Shown here: in pieces, positions 1 through 10,819 of the stretch
How the letters are laid out: every line of letters starts with the position of its first letter
Position numbering within the stretch: position 1 is the first letter of the stretch
Source: Turbatrix aceti
Taxonomy: Eukaryota; Nematoda; Chromadorea; Rhabditida; Panagrolaimidae
Length of the DNA: 64,000 nucleotides
Direction: 5' to 3'
NCBI GenBank assembly: GCA_963969345.1
Contig: OZ017767.1
Span: 6,538,739 to 6,602,738 of the forward strand
Translations under genes and position numbers: made by a program
The notes under the pieces: model-generated
What the model saw: the letters and a program-made list of their open reading frames with translations, nothing else
Told to the model about the DNA's origin: nothing
Databases searched by the model: none

Positions 1-118
1 TGTCAATTACGATCTTTTGCACCCGATATCGAAGATATGTAAGATCGAAGATAATAAATAAAATCCTAGTTTGTTTTTTACAAATTTATGTACTATGTGT
101 TTTTATTTACAAAAGTTG

Positions 119-1222
119 TCAATTGACGGCGACAGCAAGGTCATCGTACGCGCAGACGAGGAGGGCCAGCATGAGGCCGACGTTGAAGACGGTCCAATCA
201 CCCGTCGTCAGCCCGAAGTCTATGCAGTTCTTGCGGCAGACGTAGAGTTCTTCCGATTTGAGCGACGCGACCAGCACGCTCACATCCGGGCAACCGAGAG
301 ATTTTCGCACGGTAGCGAGTTGTTGGCCCCAATCTTTTGCTTGGACCATTTTGAAGTCCTCATCGAAGGGCGAAGGCGCGCACGTGCCGTTGAAGTTTCC
401 GCCAGTCCAGAAGCATGCAATGGGCCAGGATTCTGCCGCGGGCTCCAGGATGTAGCCCAGGCTGTCGTCAGCGCAGAGGTCGTAGATTCTTAGTAAGTTT
501 CGTCTGAAAAAAAATTGAATAAAAAATAATAAAAAATCAATTTTTTTTTATTAATTTTTAAAATTTTTCGTTCGTTTATGTTTGTTTGCGAACAAGTTCA
601 AAAATTTATTGTTCGTGTTCGTTCACGAACACAACTTTTGTAAATTACGTTTTTTATGTTTGTTCAAACATTTATAAATTTTTTGAACGGATAAAACGAA
701 CAAAAAAAGGCCACTAATTTTGGGTATTTAAAAAATTTAATTCATAATTTTAAAAATTAATTTAAAAACGCTGTTTTTTGATAAAAAAAATACAAAAAAA
801 TCTTTAAGATTTACCTAGAAAAACTTTTTACAAAAAACTGCCCGAATGTACAAAATTGGGCCCAAATGTTAAAAACAAAATTTTCGATGTTCGTTCGTGT
901 TCGTTCGCGAACATCGACAAAGTTGTTCATGTTCGTTTATTTTTGTGAAAAAAGAATTGCGAAACTTTTACGTACGTCCATGAACAAAAAATCAAATATT
1001 TACCCCCTCCCGATTTTTTTTGTTGGCATTTTCCTACCGTTGCCTGTTGCCGGGTTCCAGTAAACTAGAATTACGCAGAATAAGCAGCGCAATCTCTCGC
1101 TTCATGGCCCATTCAGGCGAGGGATGAGATCGACAATAGGTGTCCTTGTCGCACAGAAAATTCGCCTCAACGGAGGCGTAGTAGAAGAGGCATGTCCCGA
1201 AGACGAGTGACCAGACCCGCAT
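119..1222 (-). CDS. Secreted or GPI-anchored cysteine-rich protein, unknown
   Basis: Two exons, 1038..1222 and 119..503 (minus strand), give 189 residues. I chose the ATG at 1222 because it opens a clear signal peptide (MRVWSLVFGTCLFYYASVEA). The donor at 1037 and the acceptor before 503 join in phase 2 and keep one open frame. The mature part has about eight cysteines, one N-glycosylation site (NGT) and a hydrophobic C-terminal stretch (FNVGLMLALLVCAY) that could be a GPI signal or a tail anchor. The 534-bp intron holds a dispersed GTTCG-rich repeat. The gene is divergent from its neighbour at 1399, with 176 bp between start codons. I do not recognise the family, so no function is proposed. 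Further introns cannot be excluded. Confidence 0.6.
575..960. repeat. GTTCG-rich dispersed intronic repeat (first gene)
   Basis: Many overlapping GTTCGTGTTCGTTCGCGAAC words, partly palindromic, inside the intron of the first gene. The surrounding 504..1037 holds nothing else recognisable. Confidence 0.6.
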
Positions 1223-1398
1223 GGTAAGCAGTAATGTGTCAAGTTCACGCAAAACAGACCCGCGCCCCATCTACGCATGCAAATGGCCAACATGAATGCA
1301 AATTTCCCCCGGTCTGAGCGCTTCTACGAGCTCGACGACGGTCGCGCACGCGCACTCCAACTTCTTCTCCCCCCGTCCACGCGAAAGAGACAGCAGCG

Positions 1399-2129
1399 AT
1401 GGCAACGTCGGTGACGCGTGTGCTGGTAGCGGCGACCGTGCTTATCGGTCTGGCAGCCGGTGATGAGGCCCTCGGCAAGGTGTCCTGCGAGGAAGCAGCT
1501 CTGTCCATTCAGATGTGGCTTGTCGTCCTCATGATTGCACCGACTCTCCTCAACCTTACCTCGGTCATTCTACTTTTCTTCTCGTCTTCGCTCATCTGGA
1601 AACTCGACAAAGTCGTCGAAAGCATCACACAAAAGTTTGTTTTTTTCCACTCTTTTTTCCCAGGCAGTGACCATTTTGACCAAAATTTGGGTCCTATTTG
1701 TTCCAAATTTCGGGCATTTTAGAATAATTCAAAAAAAAGTAAAAAAAAAGAAATACACAAAAAACACCAAAACGTAGAAAATTTCTAGCATGAATGAATT
1801 TTCAACAAAAAATACTCAAAATTGATAAAAATAGTAAATTTTACCCAAAAATGAATACATTTTCTTCAAAACATTCGCGATTCTTCGGAATCGACTTTTT
1901 AAAAAAAAATTTTACACTCCGACGTTCAATTCTCGATTCCGAGTCAGAGTCGACTCCGGAGTCGTTAGAACACTGCCCCGAACCAGGGTTTTTTGTAAAC
2001 CCAAGCAAATTTTTTTTCAGCACGCAATGGCTCATCAAAACGGCGGCTCGCGTCTCCCTCGGTCCGACTGCGAAGCGCGTCGTCACCGATTACGCCAAGA
2101 CGAAACCCGAGTTCCAGCATCTTCGCTGA
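1399..2129 (+). CDS. Small membrane protein, unknown
   Basis: Exons 1399..1634 and 2021..2129 give 114 residues. The N-terminus is a signal peptide or first membrane helix (RVLVAATVLIGLAAG). A second strong hydrophobic helix (WLVVLMIAPTLLNLTSVILL) is followed by a basic, soluble C-terminal tail spelled mainly by exon 2. The donor is weak (AAAA then GTTTGT) but the phase matches the TTTTTTTCAG acceptor. A polyadenylation signal AATAAA lies at 2200..2205, 71 bp after the stop. The intron contains a dispersed repeat also found inverted at 20 kb. The family is not recognised. Confidence 0.55.
1740..1975 (+). repeat. Dispersed intronic repeat, copy 1 (GACTCCGGAGTC family)
   Basis: This intronic stretch aligns by eye, over more than 200 bp and in opposite orientation, with 20215..20440. 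Shared landmarks are CACAAAAAACACCAAAACG, a TTTTACC block, a TTCTTCAAAA block, TCTTCGGA, and finally a quasi-palindrome containing GAGTCAGAGTCGACTCCGGA. Both copies sit inside introns. I could not define termini or a target duplication. Confidence 0.6.
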
Positions 2130-2236
2130 TCAGCCAGCATCCACACCCACACGAGTTTCTTTTTTCCTTTATAATAGGCACGCGGAACCAAGAGATAGCA
2201 ATAAACAATTGACTTGCAACAACAAAAAAATCAGAA

Positions 2237-2756
2237 TCAGAAGCCAACTGGGATTCCGATGACGTCGAAGAAAATGGACTTGATCGTGTATCGGATGAGA
2301 TCAGAATCGGGAACCACGATTTTGGACATTGTGTCGACGATTTTGAGAGGCAGGGAGACGGAGGATTGTTTTTCGGTTGGCAGCAGAATTTCCAATTCTT
2401 CGTCGTCGCCGTCGATAAATGAAGTCAGAAACCTCGGAATCGGGAGTTTGGAGAAAAGTGAGACAATGGAGAGTTTTCGTCTGAGCGACGGAGCAGTCAG
2501 GGCACCCCGACGACGGATTCCTGGCAGGTGAGGGTCGGAGTTCAGCGGACTGAAAAAATCTTGGATTAGCTAAAAAATTGTCGAATGCAAAAACGAACCC
2601 TTGGTGGGGCAAAAATAGATCCCGAATCCATGTGTAGGCATTTATGATCTTTTTGAGAAGCCAGTACCTCCAGGAATCACCGATATACGTGATACGTTCG
2701 ATAGTCGATCGAACGACCGCCGAGAGCAGTTTTCGAGCGTTAGATAACAGTCCCAT
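2237..2756 (-). CDS. Uncharacterised protein, unknown family
   Basis: Two exons, 2599..2756 and 2237..2549 (minus strand), give 156 residues. The 49-bp intron (GTTCGT...TTTTTTCAG) is needed because the unspliced frame turns into low-complexity arginine/serine sequence. The spliced frame gives a plausible end with an acidic patch (FIDGDDEELEILL). The N-terminal half is basic and aromatic (SWRYWLLKKIINAYTWIRDL) and may be a membrane-associated helix. The gene is convergent with the one ending at 2129. Upstream exons are possible. No family is recognised. Confidence 0.45.
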
Positions 2757-2879
2757 GACACAACAACGGCAGAAGACTGACTGAACTCACTCGATTTTGC
2801 GGTCGTTGCTCGATTTATTTTACCGATGCGGTGGCGGCGGTGGCGGTTGAGGTGGGCGGCTGCAGCAGATCTGGTCGGT

Positions 2880-2966
2880 CGGCCGGTCGAGTGACCTGCT
2901 CAGCGCGGCCTAAGCGCGGTCACTCGGCCCAGCCGACACCCAACCGCCGTCCTAGGCTGGGTGTCA
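2880..2966. other. Two adjacent GC-rich inverted repeats
   Basis: CGAGTGACC at 2888..2896 pairs with GGTCACTCG at 2918..2926. Immediately downstream GACACCCA pairs with TGGGTGTC around a 15-base loop (2935..2965). The block is GC-rich in an AT-rich setting and sits upstream of the minus-strand gene starting at 2756. It could be promoter structure or a small structured RNA. From 2967 to 3319 I see no gene; part of that stretch (about 3069..3105) resembles 8529..8568 and may be a trace of receptor-array duplication. Confidence 0.35.
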
Positions 2967-3319
2967 AAAGCTCTTCCCTTGCGTTCACTTTTCTCGGCAG
3001 CGGTCGATCGGCTCGCCTGTGAAGCGTGCCTGGGCATCATCCTTTCCCGGTGCTTGGTTGCAGACTAACTAATGACGATGATGGCACGCAGGAAGGTTGC
3101 CCTTGTAATCCTTTTCCCAAATGAGAGCAGGAGCGCATTCAAATACGAGTTTGGATCAAGTTTTATTGTCCTTTCAAGTTCCGTATATTCTATACACCTG
3201 TAAACATAAAAAACGGGACTGTAAATGTATTTTAAATTTATTCCATTGTAACATAACATTTTTTACTGTCCAATTGCACTACTTACTATGATTACTTTTT
3301 TTTGTAAAAAAAAAGAGAA

Positions 3320-4564
3320 TCACCAAGCAAGGTTGGTTGTCGTCCGTATATTTTCACTATTTGCCACACCGACAACCTGATTGTTTCTGAACACCTTGCT
3401 CCAGAGAGCACGCCGGTACGACTTGATACAGCAGATTGTAATCACAGGATTCAGAATAGTGTTTAGCATTAAAGGTAAGAAAATTGTGATAAACCAAGCG
3501 GAGTAACCTTCGTCGAGAGTGAAGACGCTTGCACAGACCGTCATTGCTACACCCGCCGAAACCGTCGGTAAAATGGTCTAAAGTAAGTTTTTCTACTTTT
3601 ACATGCAAGAAAAAACAATTGTCTACCTGATAAAAAAGTCGAATGCCAAGTTGAGATTCTAAGTCCACTTTGTGTGCCAGTGCAGCACTGCTACTGAGGG
3701 TCTTGAGTGCTTTGCTCACGGATCTCATGCTCCAAAACGATGTAATCAGGAACAAAGATGATACAATACACATTGTTGAATTAAAATATAAAAGACTCAT
3801 GTGATTCTGAAAATTATTTATGATTTTTGATGTTTACTGTTAATCTCAAGGGATCTGGCATAGTTCTGAAAATATTTTGCTTGTGTTAGCTTATTACTAA
3901 TTTAACGAGAAAAGGTTATCCCTTAAATGAATGTAATGTTAATGTAAACAAGTATTACTCACAATCGGCAAAAAACAAAAAGTAAACCTCGATTCCGGTA
4001 CATTCTTCCAAATAGGCAAACGATTGAGGTTCTCAAAAGCAGGTTCGTCGTCTTCAACGGGCCGCATGCTGACGGCAAGATACGTCGCGGCCGTCGAAAA
4101 TAAGACAAAGGACACTGCGTAAAATCCCGCAATTGAGGACGATTTTAGTTTTCTGTTCCTACAGACAACGAAGTATCGGTACATGCACTGTACCGGCAGA
4201 GAAACAAGTGCCATTTCGTACGCAAACGCATGCAGACTTACGTTGGTACATCGTAGAAATTTGGGCAGAAATTGACTCCAGTAAGAGCCCGATCGAGCGT
4301 AGTACACCTGTCTGATGACGTCCAGTTGCTGAAACAACTGATATCGTCATAACCTGCTTTGAAACGCGGGAAACAGACCAACTGATCAAAAGTGAACGTA
4401 ATAGCGGTAACAATATCCATTACGGTAGCCAGAAGCATGAGTTTACTGTACTCTTTCAAGGATTGCAGGGTGTGCTTCCGGATAAGGTAGATAAGTACTC
4501 CATTGACAGAAATGCTGAATACAAAAGCGACGATATAAAAGATGTGGCAGAACTCGAAGAGCAT
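3320..4564 (-). CDS. Chemoreceptor 1, nematode Str/Srd-like 7TM GPCR
   Basis: Four exons (4379..4564, 3963..4328, 3627..3806, 3320..3577, minus strand), all joined in phase 0, give 329 residues. The start MLFEFC is chosen because every paralogue in the array has it at the same place. The protein has seven hydrophobic helices, YRYF-VC after helix 3, a long loop with VEDDEPAFENL before helix 5, and LNPVITICCIKSYRRAL at the end of helix 7. This is the layout of nematode serpentine chemoreceptors, expected in sensory neuron membranes; the exact subfamily is my inference. Intron 1 is only 50 bp. A TATAAAAGG box lies 36 bp upstream. It is most like the next gene, so the pair looks like a recent duplication. 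No lesion was seen. Confidence 0.85.
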
Positions 4565-4599
4565 TGCGAAATGTGTAAGTGCCTTCAGGGTGCAGGACA

Positions 4600-4608
4600 C
4601 CTTTTATA
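4600..4608 (-). promoter_or_regulatory. TATA box of chemoreceptor 1
   Basis: TATAAAAGG on the minus strand, 36 bp before the ATG at 4564. The same nonamer or a close variant occurs 36-46 bp before the ATG of receptors 2, 3, 4, 5 and 8, implying transcription starts very close to the start codon. Confidence 0.7.
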
Positions 4609-4827
4609 CCCGCTGAATGCTGTGTGTAAGTTTGTTGTTTTCGGAACTGATTCTTGTGCTTGCTTGACAACATAAATACAGCTGCAGAGACCCTTAATGA
4701 GGATAACATTCTGCAACCCCCAAAATGCAAAGTACAGCGACGAACATATTTATCTGATATGCACTGTTCAACATAGATATATTTGTGCTGTCTTCACAAA
4801 TGTGATATTCGGTTTGCGTTTGTGGTT

Positions 4828-4845
4828 CTTTGCACACCTTTGAAT
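4828..4845 (-). promoter_or_regulatory. Shared distal upstream motif, receptor 1
   Basis: Plus-strand reading CTTTGCACACCTTTGAAT, 264 bp before the start codon. Near-identical copies lie before receptors 2, 3, 4 and 8. Possibly a neuron-type enhancer motif; the factor is unknown. Confidence 0.5.
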
Positions 4846-5057
4846 AGTAACAAAATGACAGAATTTCCTGTAATGACTTCGATGATAGCACGTTTTTACT
4901 ATCCATGCGATGTATGTTTACTTTTTTTTTGCAATTTGGGAGCATTTGTCATTGAATTTAGTAAATTCCGTTTTATTCAAAATCAAATTACATGTTACAA
5001 AACATTTTAATGTCCAATATCACGGATATAATAACTTTTGTTCCAAAATAGAACGAA

Positions 5058-6283
5058 TCACCAAGCAAGATAGGTTGCCGTCCGTACATTTTCACTATTT
5101 GCCACGCCGACAATGTGGTTGTTTTTGAAAACCTTGCTCCAGAGAGCACGCCGGTACGACTTGATACAACAAATTGTGATCACAGGATTCAGAATGGTGT
5201 TCAGCATCAGAGGTATAAAAATGATGACAAACCAAGCGGAATAGAACTCGTCGAGAGTAAAGACGCTAGCACATACCGTCATTGCTACAGCTGCGGATAC
5301 CGTCGGAAAAATGGTCTAAAGTAAGTTTTTCTCAAGGTTTACATACAAAAAAACGATTTTTTACCTGATAAAAAAGCCGAATGCCAAGTTGTGACTCCAA
5401 GTCGATTTTGTGTGCCAATGCAGCATTGCTACTAAATGACCGGAGTGCATTGCTCACGGATCTCATGCTCCAAAACGATGTAACCAGGAAGAAAGATGAT
5501 ACCGTACACATGGTCGAAATAAAAAATAGAAGGCTCATGTGATTCTGTAAGTTACGGCTTTAAATTAGTCTCAAGGGAGCTGCCATGGCATTGACATTTT
5601 TTGCCTATTTTTTTACAAATTTTTTGAAAACTAGTTGTCCCTTTCATTAATGTAATGGTACTGTAAACAAGTATTACTCACAATCGGCAAAAAACAAAAC
5701 GTTAACCGGGAATCCGATACATTCTTCCAAATAGGCAAGCGAATGAGGTTCTCAAAGGCAGCTTCATCGTCTTCAACGGGTTGTAAGCTGACGGCAAGAT
5801 AAGTAGCGGCTGCTGAGAATAATATAAGAAATACGGTGTAAAAACTAGCTATCAATGGCCATTTAAATTTTCTGTGCTTACAAATTAAAAAGTATCGATA
5901 CAAACACTGTATTGGAAGAGAAATGAGTGCCATTTCGTAAACGAAAGCGTGTAGGCTTACGCTGGTGCATCGTAGGCATTTAGGCAGGAATTGACTCCAG
6001 TAAGAGCCCGATCGAGCGTAGTACACCTGTTTGATGACGTCCAGTTGCTGAAACAATTGATATTGTCACAACCCGCTTTGAAGCACAGGAAACATACCAA
6101 CTGATCAAAAGTAAACGTCATAGCCGTAAAAATATCGATTACGGTAGCAAGAAGCATGAGTTTACTGTACTCTTTCAAGAATGGCAGGGTGTGCTTCCGG
6201 ATGAGGTAGATAAGCACACCATTGACAGAAATGCTGAATACAAAAGCGACGATATAAAAGATGTGGCAGAACTCGAAAAGCAT
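5058..6283 (-). CDS. Chemoreceptor 2, nematode Str/Srd-like 7TM GPCR
   Basis: Four phase-0 exons (6098..6283, 5682..6047, 5365..5544, 5058..5315, minus strand) give 329 residues, each exon the same length as in chemoreceptor 1. Sequence identity to that neighbour is high throughout, including the flanks, so this is the closest pair in the array. The seven-helix pattern, LRCTSV before helix 3, YRYFLIC after it and LNPVITICCIKSYRRAL are all present. Intron 1 is 50 bp (GTATGT...TTTCAG). A TATAAAAGG box and the distal upstream motif precede it. No damage was seen, so it is probably functional. Confidence 0.85.
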
Positions 6284-6320
6284 TGTGAAAACTACTTGTG
6301 AGTTCAGGGTACATTCGAGG

Positions 6321-6329
6321 CCTTTTATA
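6321..6329 (-). promoter_or_regulatory. TATA box of chemoreceptor 2
   Basis: TATAAAAGG on the minus strand, 38 bp before the ATG at 6283. Confidence 0.7.
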
Positions 6330-6600
6330 TGGCCAATTAACTGTAGAATGTCATTTTTTGTGTGATGTTTTTGGAACTGATTTTTTTTAAATTTGACAAC
6401 AAAAACAGCATTGTGGTAATGAGGAAAACACTTTTTGCAACCCTTTTGATAACAAGGTGTAAACTACAATGACAGTCATGTTTATAATATTTGATGTGCA
6501 GTATACTGTATTTATATTTATCTTCGTGCCGCCTTCACAAGTCGGCACCGTTTGCATTGGTGGCATTGGTTTACGTCAGTGATTAATGACTACTTTGACA

Positions 6601-6620
6601 GTTTTTGCACACCTTTGAAT
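6601..6620 (-). promoter_or_regulatory. Shared distal upstream motif, receptor 2
   Basis: Plus-strand reading GTTTTTGCACACCTTTGAAT, 318 bp before the start codon. It is followed, as in receptor 1, by a block ending CTTTCCTGTAATG. Confidence 0.5.
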
Positions 6621-6836
6621 ATAATTAGTATCGAAAAGACAGACTTTCCTGTAATGCCTCCCGATGGTAGCAATGCAAACTAAGGTTGACGTGATGTATG
6701 TTTTTTTTACGTATGTATTAAATAAAAACTGCTAAATGTTGAATTAATTTTATCGTAAACAAAAGCAAATTGCATGTAACAAACCATTTTATCGGCATTT
6801 TACATCACTATTTTCAATTTGCAAAAAAATGAATCG

Positions 6837-8112
6837 TCAGGGATGATTGCTCGTCGTGTGTACGTTTTCACATTTTGCAACGACGATAACCTGGGAGTTT
6901 TTGAATACTTTGCCACAGAGAGCACGACGGTAGGATTTGATACAACTGATCGTAATCACAGGATTCAGAATTGTGTTTAGCATCAGGGGTAAAAAAAGTG
7001 TGACAAACCAATCGCTGTAGAACTCGTCAAGAGTGAAGATGCTCACGCATGCCGTCATTGCTATAACTGCCGAAAACGTCGGAAAAATAGCCTGAAGTGG
7101 TAATTTTTGGTTCAAAGCGCAGAAAAAGCCCGTTCTTTATTACTTGGTAAAAAAGTCGGATACCAAGCTGAGATTCCAACTCGGCACTGTGTTCCAGTGT
7201 ACTGTTATTGAGAGATCTGAGTGCTTTGCTCACGGATTTCATACACCAAAATGAGATACCCACGAAGAGTGATGTTAGAATGCACATTGTTGAAATGAAA
7301 TAAATTATACTCGCGTGATACTGAAAAAAATATGTAATTTTTAATGACTTCGGTTGGCCTCAAGGGATCCGGCTTGTGAGCTTTTGGTCTTGCTTAATAC
7401 ATATTTAACAATTATTGCATGTAAACCTCTGTACATATAATGTAAACAAATGTCACTCACAATCGGTTGAAAGCAGAACGTAAATCGGGAATCCGGCTCG
7501 TTTTTCCAAATAGTCAAACGATGGAGATTTTCAAGAGCAGCATCATCGTCTTCAACAGGCCGTAGACTGACGGCCATATAACCAGCTGGTGTTACAAACA
7601 AAACGAAAGATACGGCGTAGAAACCCAATATCGGACGGCAACTCAGTTTTCTGTTCCTAAAAAAAAATAAAAAAATAAGATTTTTGGGAGATAAATCAAC
7701 AACAGGCCTGCAAATGGCAAAGTATCGATACAGGCACTGCAGAGGTAGAGCAACAAGTGCCATTTCGTATGCAAAAGCATGCATGCCTACGCAGGTGCAA
7801 CGAAGACTCTTGGGCAGCACTTGGTTAAAGTAGGAACCCGATCGAGCGTAGTACACTCCTCTGATGACATCTAGTTGCTGAAACATTCTACGTCGTCAAA
7901 CCTAAAAATAAACCACGTAAACAGACCAACTGATCAAAAGTGTACGTAATAGCAGCAGCCATATCGATTACTGTAGCCATAAACATGAGTTTACTGTACT
8001 CCTTCAGAGACGGTGGTGTGCGCTTCCAAATAAGGATGATGAGCACGCTATTTGCGGTCATGCTGAGTACGAAACCGACGATATAGCAAATGCGGCAGAA
8101 CTCAAGAAGCAT
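6837..8112 (-). CDS. Chemoreceptor 3, nematode Str/Srd-like 7TM GPCR
   Basis: Five exons (7927..8112, 7708..7877, 7461..7656, 7144..7320, 6837..7091, minus strand) give 327 residues. Unlike receptors 1 and 2, the second exon is split after the YRYFAIC motif by an extra 51-bp intron. Its donor reads TGCAG then GCCTGT, so it must be a GC-AG intron; the only frame that keeps the conserved RNRKL sequence uses this donor. The same intron position is occupied in receptors 5 and 6 with GT donors. All helices and SYRRAL are present. It differs from its neighbours by a cysteine in the C-terminal part (RRALCGK). TATAAAAGG lies 39 bp upstream. No disabling lesion was seen. Confidence 0.82.
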
Positions 8113-8150
8113 TGCAAAATAGTTGTGCGCGAGCCAGGGTACATAGAAGA

Positions 8151-8159
8151 CCTTTTATA
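8151..8159 (-). promoter_or_regulatory. TATA box of chemoreceptor 3
   Basis: TATAAAAGG on the minus strand, 39 bp before the ATG at 8112. The distal motif (AAGTTTTTGCACACCTT) lies at 8412..8428. Confidence 0.7.
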
Positions 8160-8718
8160 CCGGTTAATTAACCGTAGAAAGTCATGTAAATAGTGTGTGC
8201 CACTTGCAATCAGAACTTTGATTCTCGACAATAAAAACACCGTTGTTGCAAATCGTAATTAGAATCCATCACACCTTAAAATTTTTGTAACCTATAATAC
8301 TTGGAAACGGAATGCAAACTAACACGTTTACATGTATCGTTAGGTTTTGTTTTTAAATACGTTGGTATCAAAAAGCGTGGCACTGGCCGTGATTAGAAAC
8401 TACGACATTCAAAGTTTTTGCACACCTTACAAGAACGAACTCGGTGCACTTTCTGTTTGATAGGCACCGACAGTGCAAAGGACAAGCGTGTAATTAAAGT
8501 ACGTATCAGACGTTCCGAATGACAAGGGGACTAATGATGGTGATGTCAAGCAGGAAGTCTGCACTTGTAACTATGTATGTTCACAAACGAAAACCGAAAA
8601 TATTTTTATCGCGACTCGGTTAAATAGTCATGGCATCCTTTTCAAATTATGTGTTAACGTGTTAACTGTCATTTCGACTTTATTCAATTGCATTCACAAT
8701 TTCTTTAATATGAATTAT

Positions 8719-10257
8719 TCACCAAGGAAGGTTGCTTATTGTTTGTACGTTTTCACTGTTTACCAAGCAAGCAACCTGGTTGTTTTTGAACACCTTGCCC
8801 CACAGAGCACGACGGTAGGACTTGATGCAACAAATCGTGATCACAGGGTTGAGAATTGTGTTTAGCATCAGAGGTAAAAAAACTGTGACAAACCAAGTAG
8901 AGTAAAACTCGTCAAGAGTGAAGACGCTCACACACACCGTTATTGCTACAACCGCCGAAATCGTTGGGAAAATGGTCTAAAATGACTTTTTTTTTTAAGT
9001 TTTTATGTATGTACAAAAATGTTTTTTTACCTGATAAAAAAGTCGAAAACCAAGTTGAGATTCCAAGTCGACTCTGTGTGACAGTTTATTGCTATTCAGG
9101 GACCTGAGAGCCTTGTTTACAGATCTCATGCTCCAAAACGAAGTAATGTGTACCCGGTTCCTCTCTAAGGCTCCCTACTTAACTCCTCTAACAACAATAC
9201 CAACAATCACAATATCACAATACAACAATCAAATTTATTCAGCAAAATCACACAAATTACAACAAGCAACCGGGGGACTTGGCCCTAGACAGTGGTTCGT
9301 GAAACCCCGTGTCTTAGGCTCTTATATAAAGATGCTAATGGGGCGTTGTTTGCTTCCGGATACTGTGGCAGGGAGATAGACAAAGAGAGGGAACAAGGTG
9401 TTGATCGCGTCCGCGGGCGCAAGTCATTTGTCTAACGACTTGCTAGCTCGCGCGGCTGGCCCCTCGCGCCAAAGGTTGGAGCGCGGGTTGCAACACTTCT
9501 TTGTCTTCCTCTTTTGCCTTACGCCGCGGATACAACACGAAGTAACCAGGAAAGTCGATGATACGATGCACAAAGTTAAAATGAAATAAAGGAGACTTAT
9601 GTGATTCTAAAAAATTACGGTTAAATTCTACCAGTCATCCTTTTTTAAATATAAACTCACGATTGGTAAAAAACAGAAAGTAAACCGAGTTTCCGGCACA
9701 TTGTTCCAAAAAGGCAGACGATGAATGTTTTCAAAGGCAGCTTCGTCGTCTTCAACTGGCTGTAAGCTGGCTGCAAGATACGTCGCCGCCGTCGAGAATA
9801 AGATGAAAGATACGGTGTAGATACCAGCTATCAAAGGCCATGTCAATTTTTTGTTCTTACAAATGGAAAAGTATCGATACAGGCATTGTAAAGGCAAAGA
9901 AACAAGTGCCATTTCGTAAGCGAAAGCGTGCAGGCTTACGCTGGTGCATCGTAAACTCTTGGGCAGAATTTGACTCCAATAGGAGCCCGATCGGGCGTAA
10001 TACACCTGTCGGATGACGTCCAACTGCTAAAAAAATTTCTTAAATGCCGCTTTGGAACGCAGAAAACAGACGAGCTGATCAAATGTAAACGTAATGGCCG
10101 TAACAATATCGACTACGGTAGCCAAAAGCATGAGTTTGCTGTACTGCTTCAGAAACGGTGGAGTGTGCTTCCAGATGAGGTATATAAGCACGCTGTTTAT
10201 GATCATGCTGAGTACAAATCCGACAATATGGAAAACGCGACAGAACTCGAGAAGCAT
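8719..10257 (-). pseudogene. Chemoreceptor 4, disrupted by solo-LTR-like insertion
   Basis: Exons at 10072..10257, 9661..10026, 9031..9606 and 8719..8976 (minus strand) match the array pattern. The third exon is interrupted by a 391-bp insertion flanked by an 8-bp duplication (CGAAGTAA at 9139..9146 and 9538..9545). Taking away insert and one duplication leaves 177 bp, exactly the exon-3 length in receptors 3, 5, 6 and 7, so the rest of the gene is intact. The insert falls in the helix-5 region after 'STFLVTS', and no frame on the minus strand crosses it. The promoter (TATAAAAGG at 10296..10304, distal motif at 10513..10535) is intact, so it may still be transcribed. This looks like recent loss, because no other lesion was found. 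Confidence 0.8.
9147..9537 (-). mobile_element. Solo-LTR-like insertion with 8-bp target duplication
   Basis: Read on the minus strand, the insert begins TGTTGTATCC and ends GGGTACACA, so it has TGT...ACA ends as in long terminal repeats. It contains a TATA-like CTTTATATAAG followed about 115 bp later by a polyadenylation signal (GCTGAATAAATT), the order expected of U3-R-U5. No reverse transcriptase or second LTR is present. It is GC-rich in part and unlike its surroundings. The flanking CGAAGTAA duplication is perfect. An 8-bp duplication is longer than usual for LTR elements, so a DNA transposon with short imperfect ends is an alternative. Confidence 0.65.
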
Positions 10258-10295
10258 TGCGAAAAGTTGTACGCTGAATCAATGTTCAAGAAGAG

Positions 10296-10304
10296 CCTTT
10301 TATA
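10296..10304 (-). promoter_or_regulatory. TATA box of chemoreceptor 4
   Basis: TATAAAAGG on the minus strand, 39 bp before the ATG at 10257, still intact although the gene is disrupted. Confidence 0.65.
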
Positions 10305-10819
10305 CCGGTTAATTACAGATGTGCCGGTCCTAGAAAGCAACGCGTGAGTCATTTCAGAACTTTGATATTTAAACTACAGTATAGTTTGACAATAAAACAA
10401 AAACACTGTAATTATGATAACAGATTCTAGATTTTAAGAACCTTTTTGTGCCACAACCTGTTTTTACATAAAAAATGTGGCACTTTGTTTGCGTACGTGA
10501 AAGACTACCGTCAAAGTTTTTGCACGTCGTTGAACATGATAAAATTAGCTACATGATTTTTGTGTTTGCCAATTAGAAACAAAAACAGTCTGGGTTAGGA
10601 ATGCCCTATTTTACCGACTCTCGAGGTAATTTATTATAATTACACCTGTAAACATTTTAACGGGATCCATTCAACCGTGTACTGTATTTTGAACGTACTC
10701 AATCCTATTTTCATATTAGTGGCTACATTCCAAATAAAGTGTCACGTAGCAAAGAGAGCAATTAATTTTCCTGTAAAATTATTTTCACATTTATTTGTAA
10801 ATATTATAGAACGGAAAAA

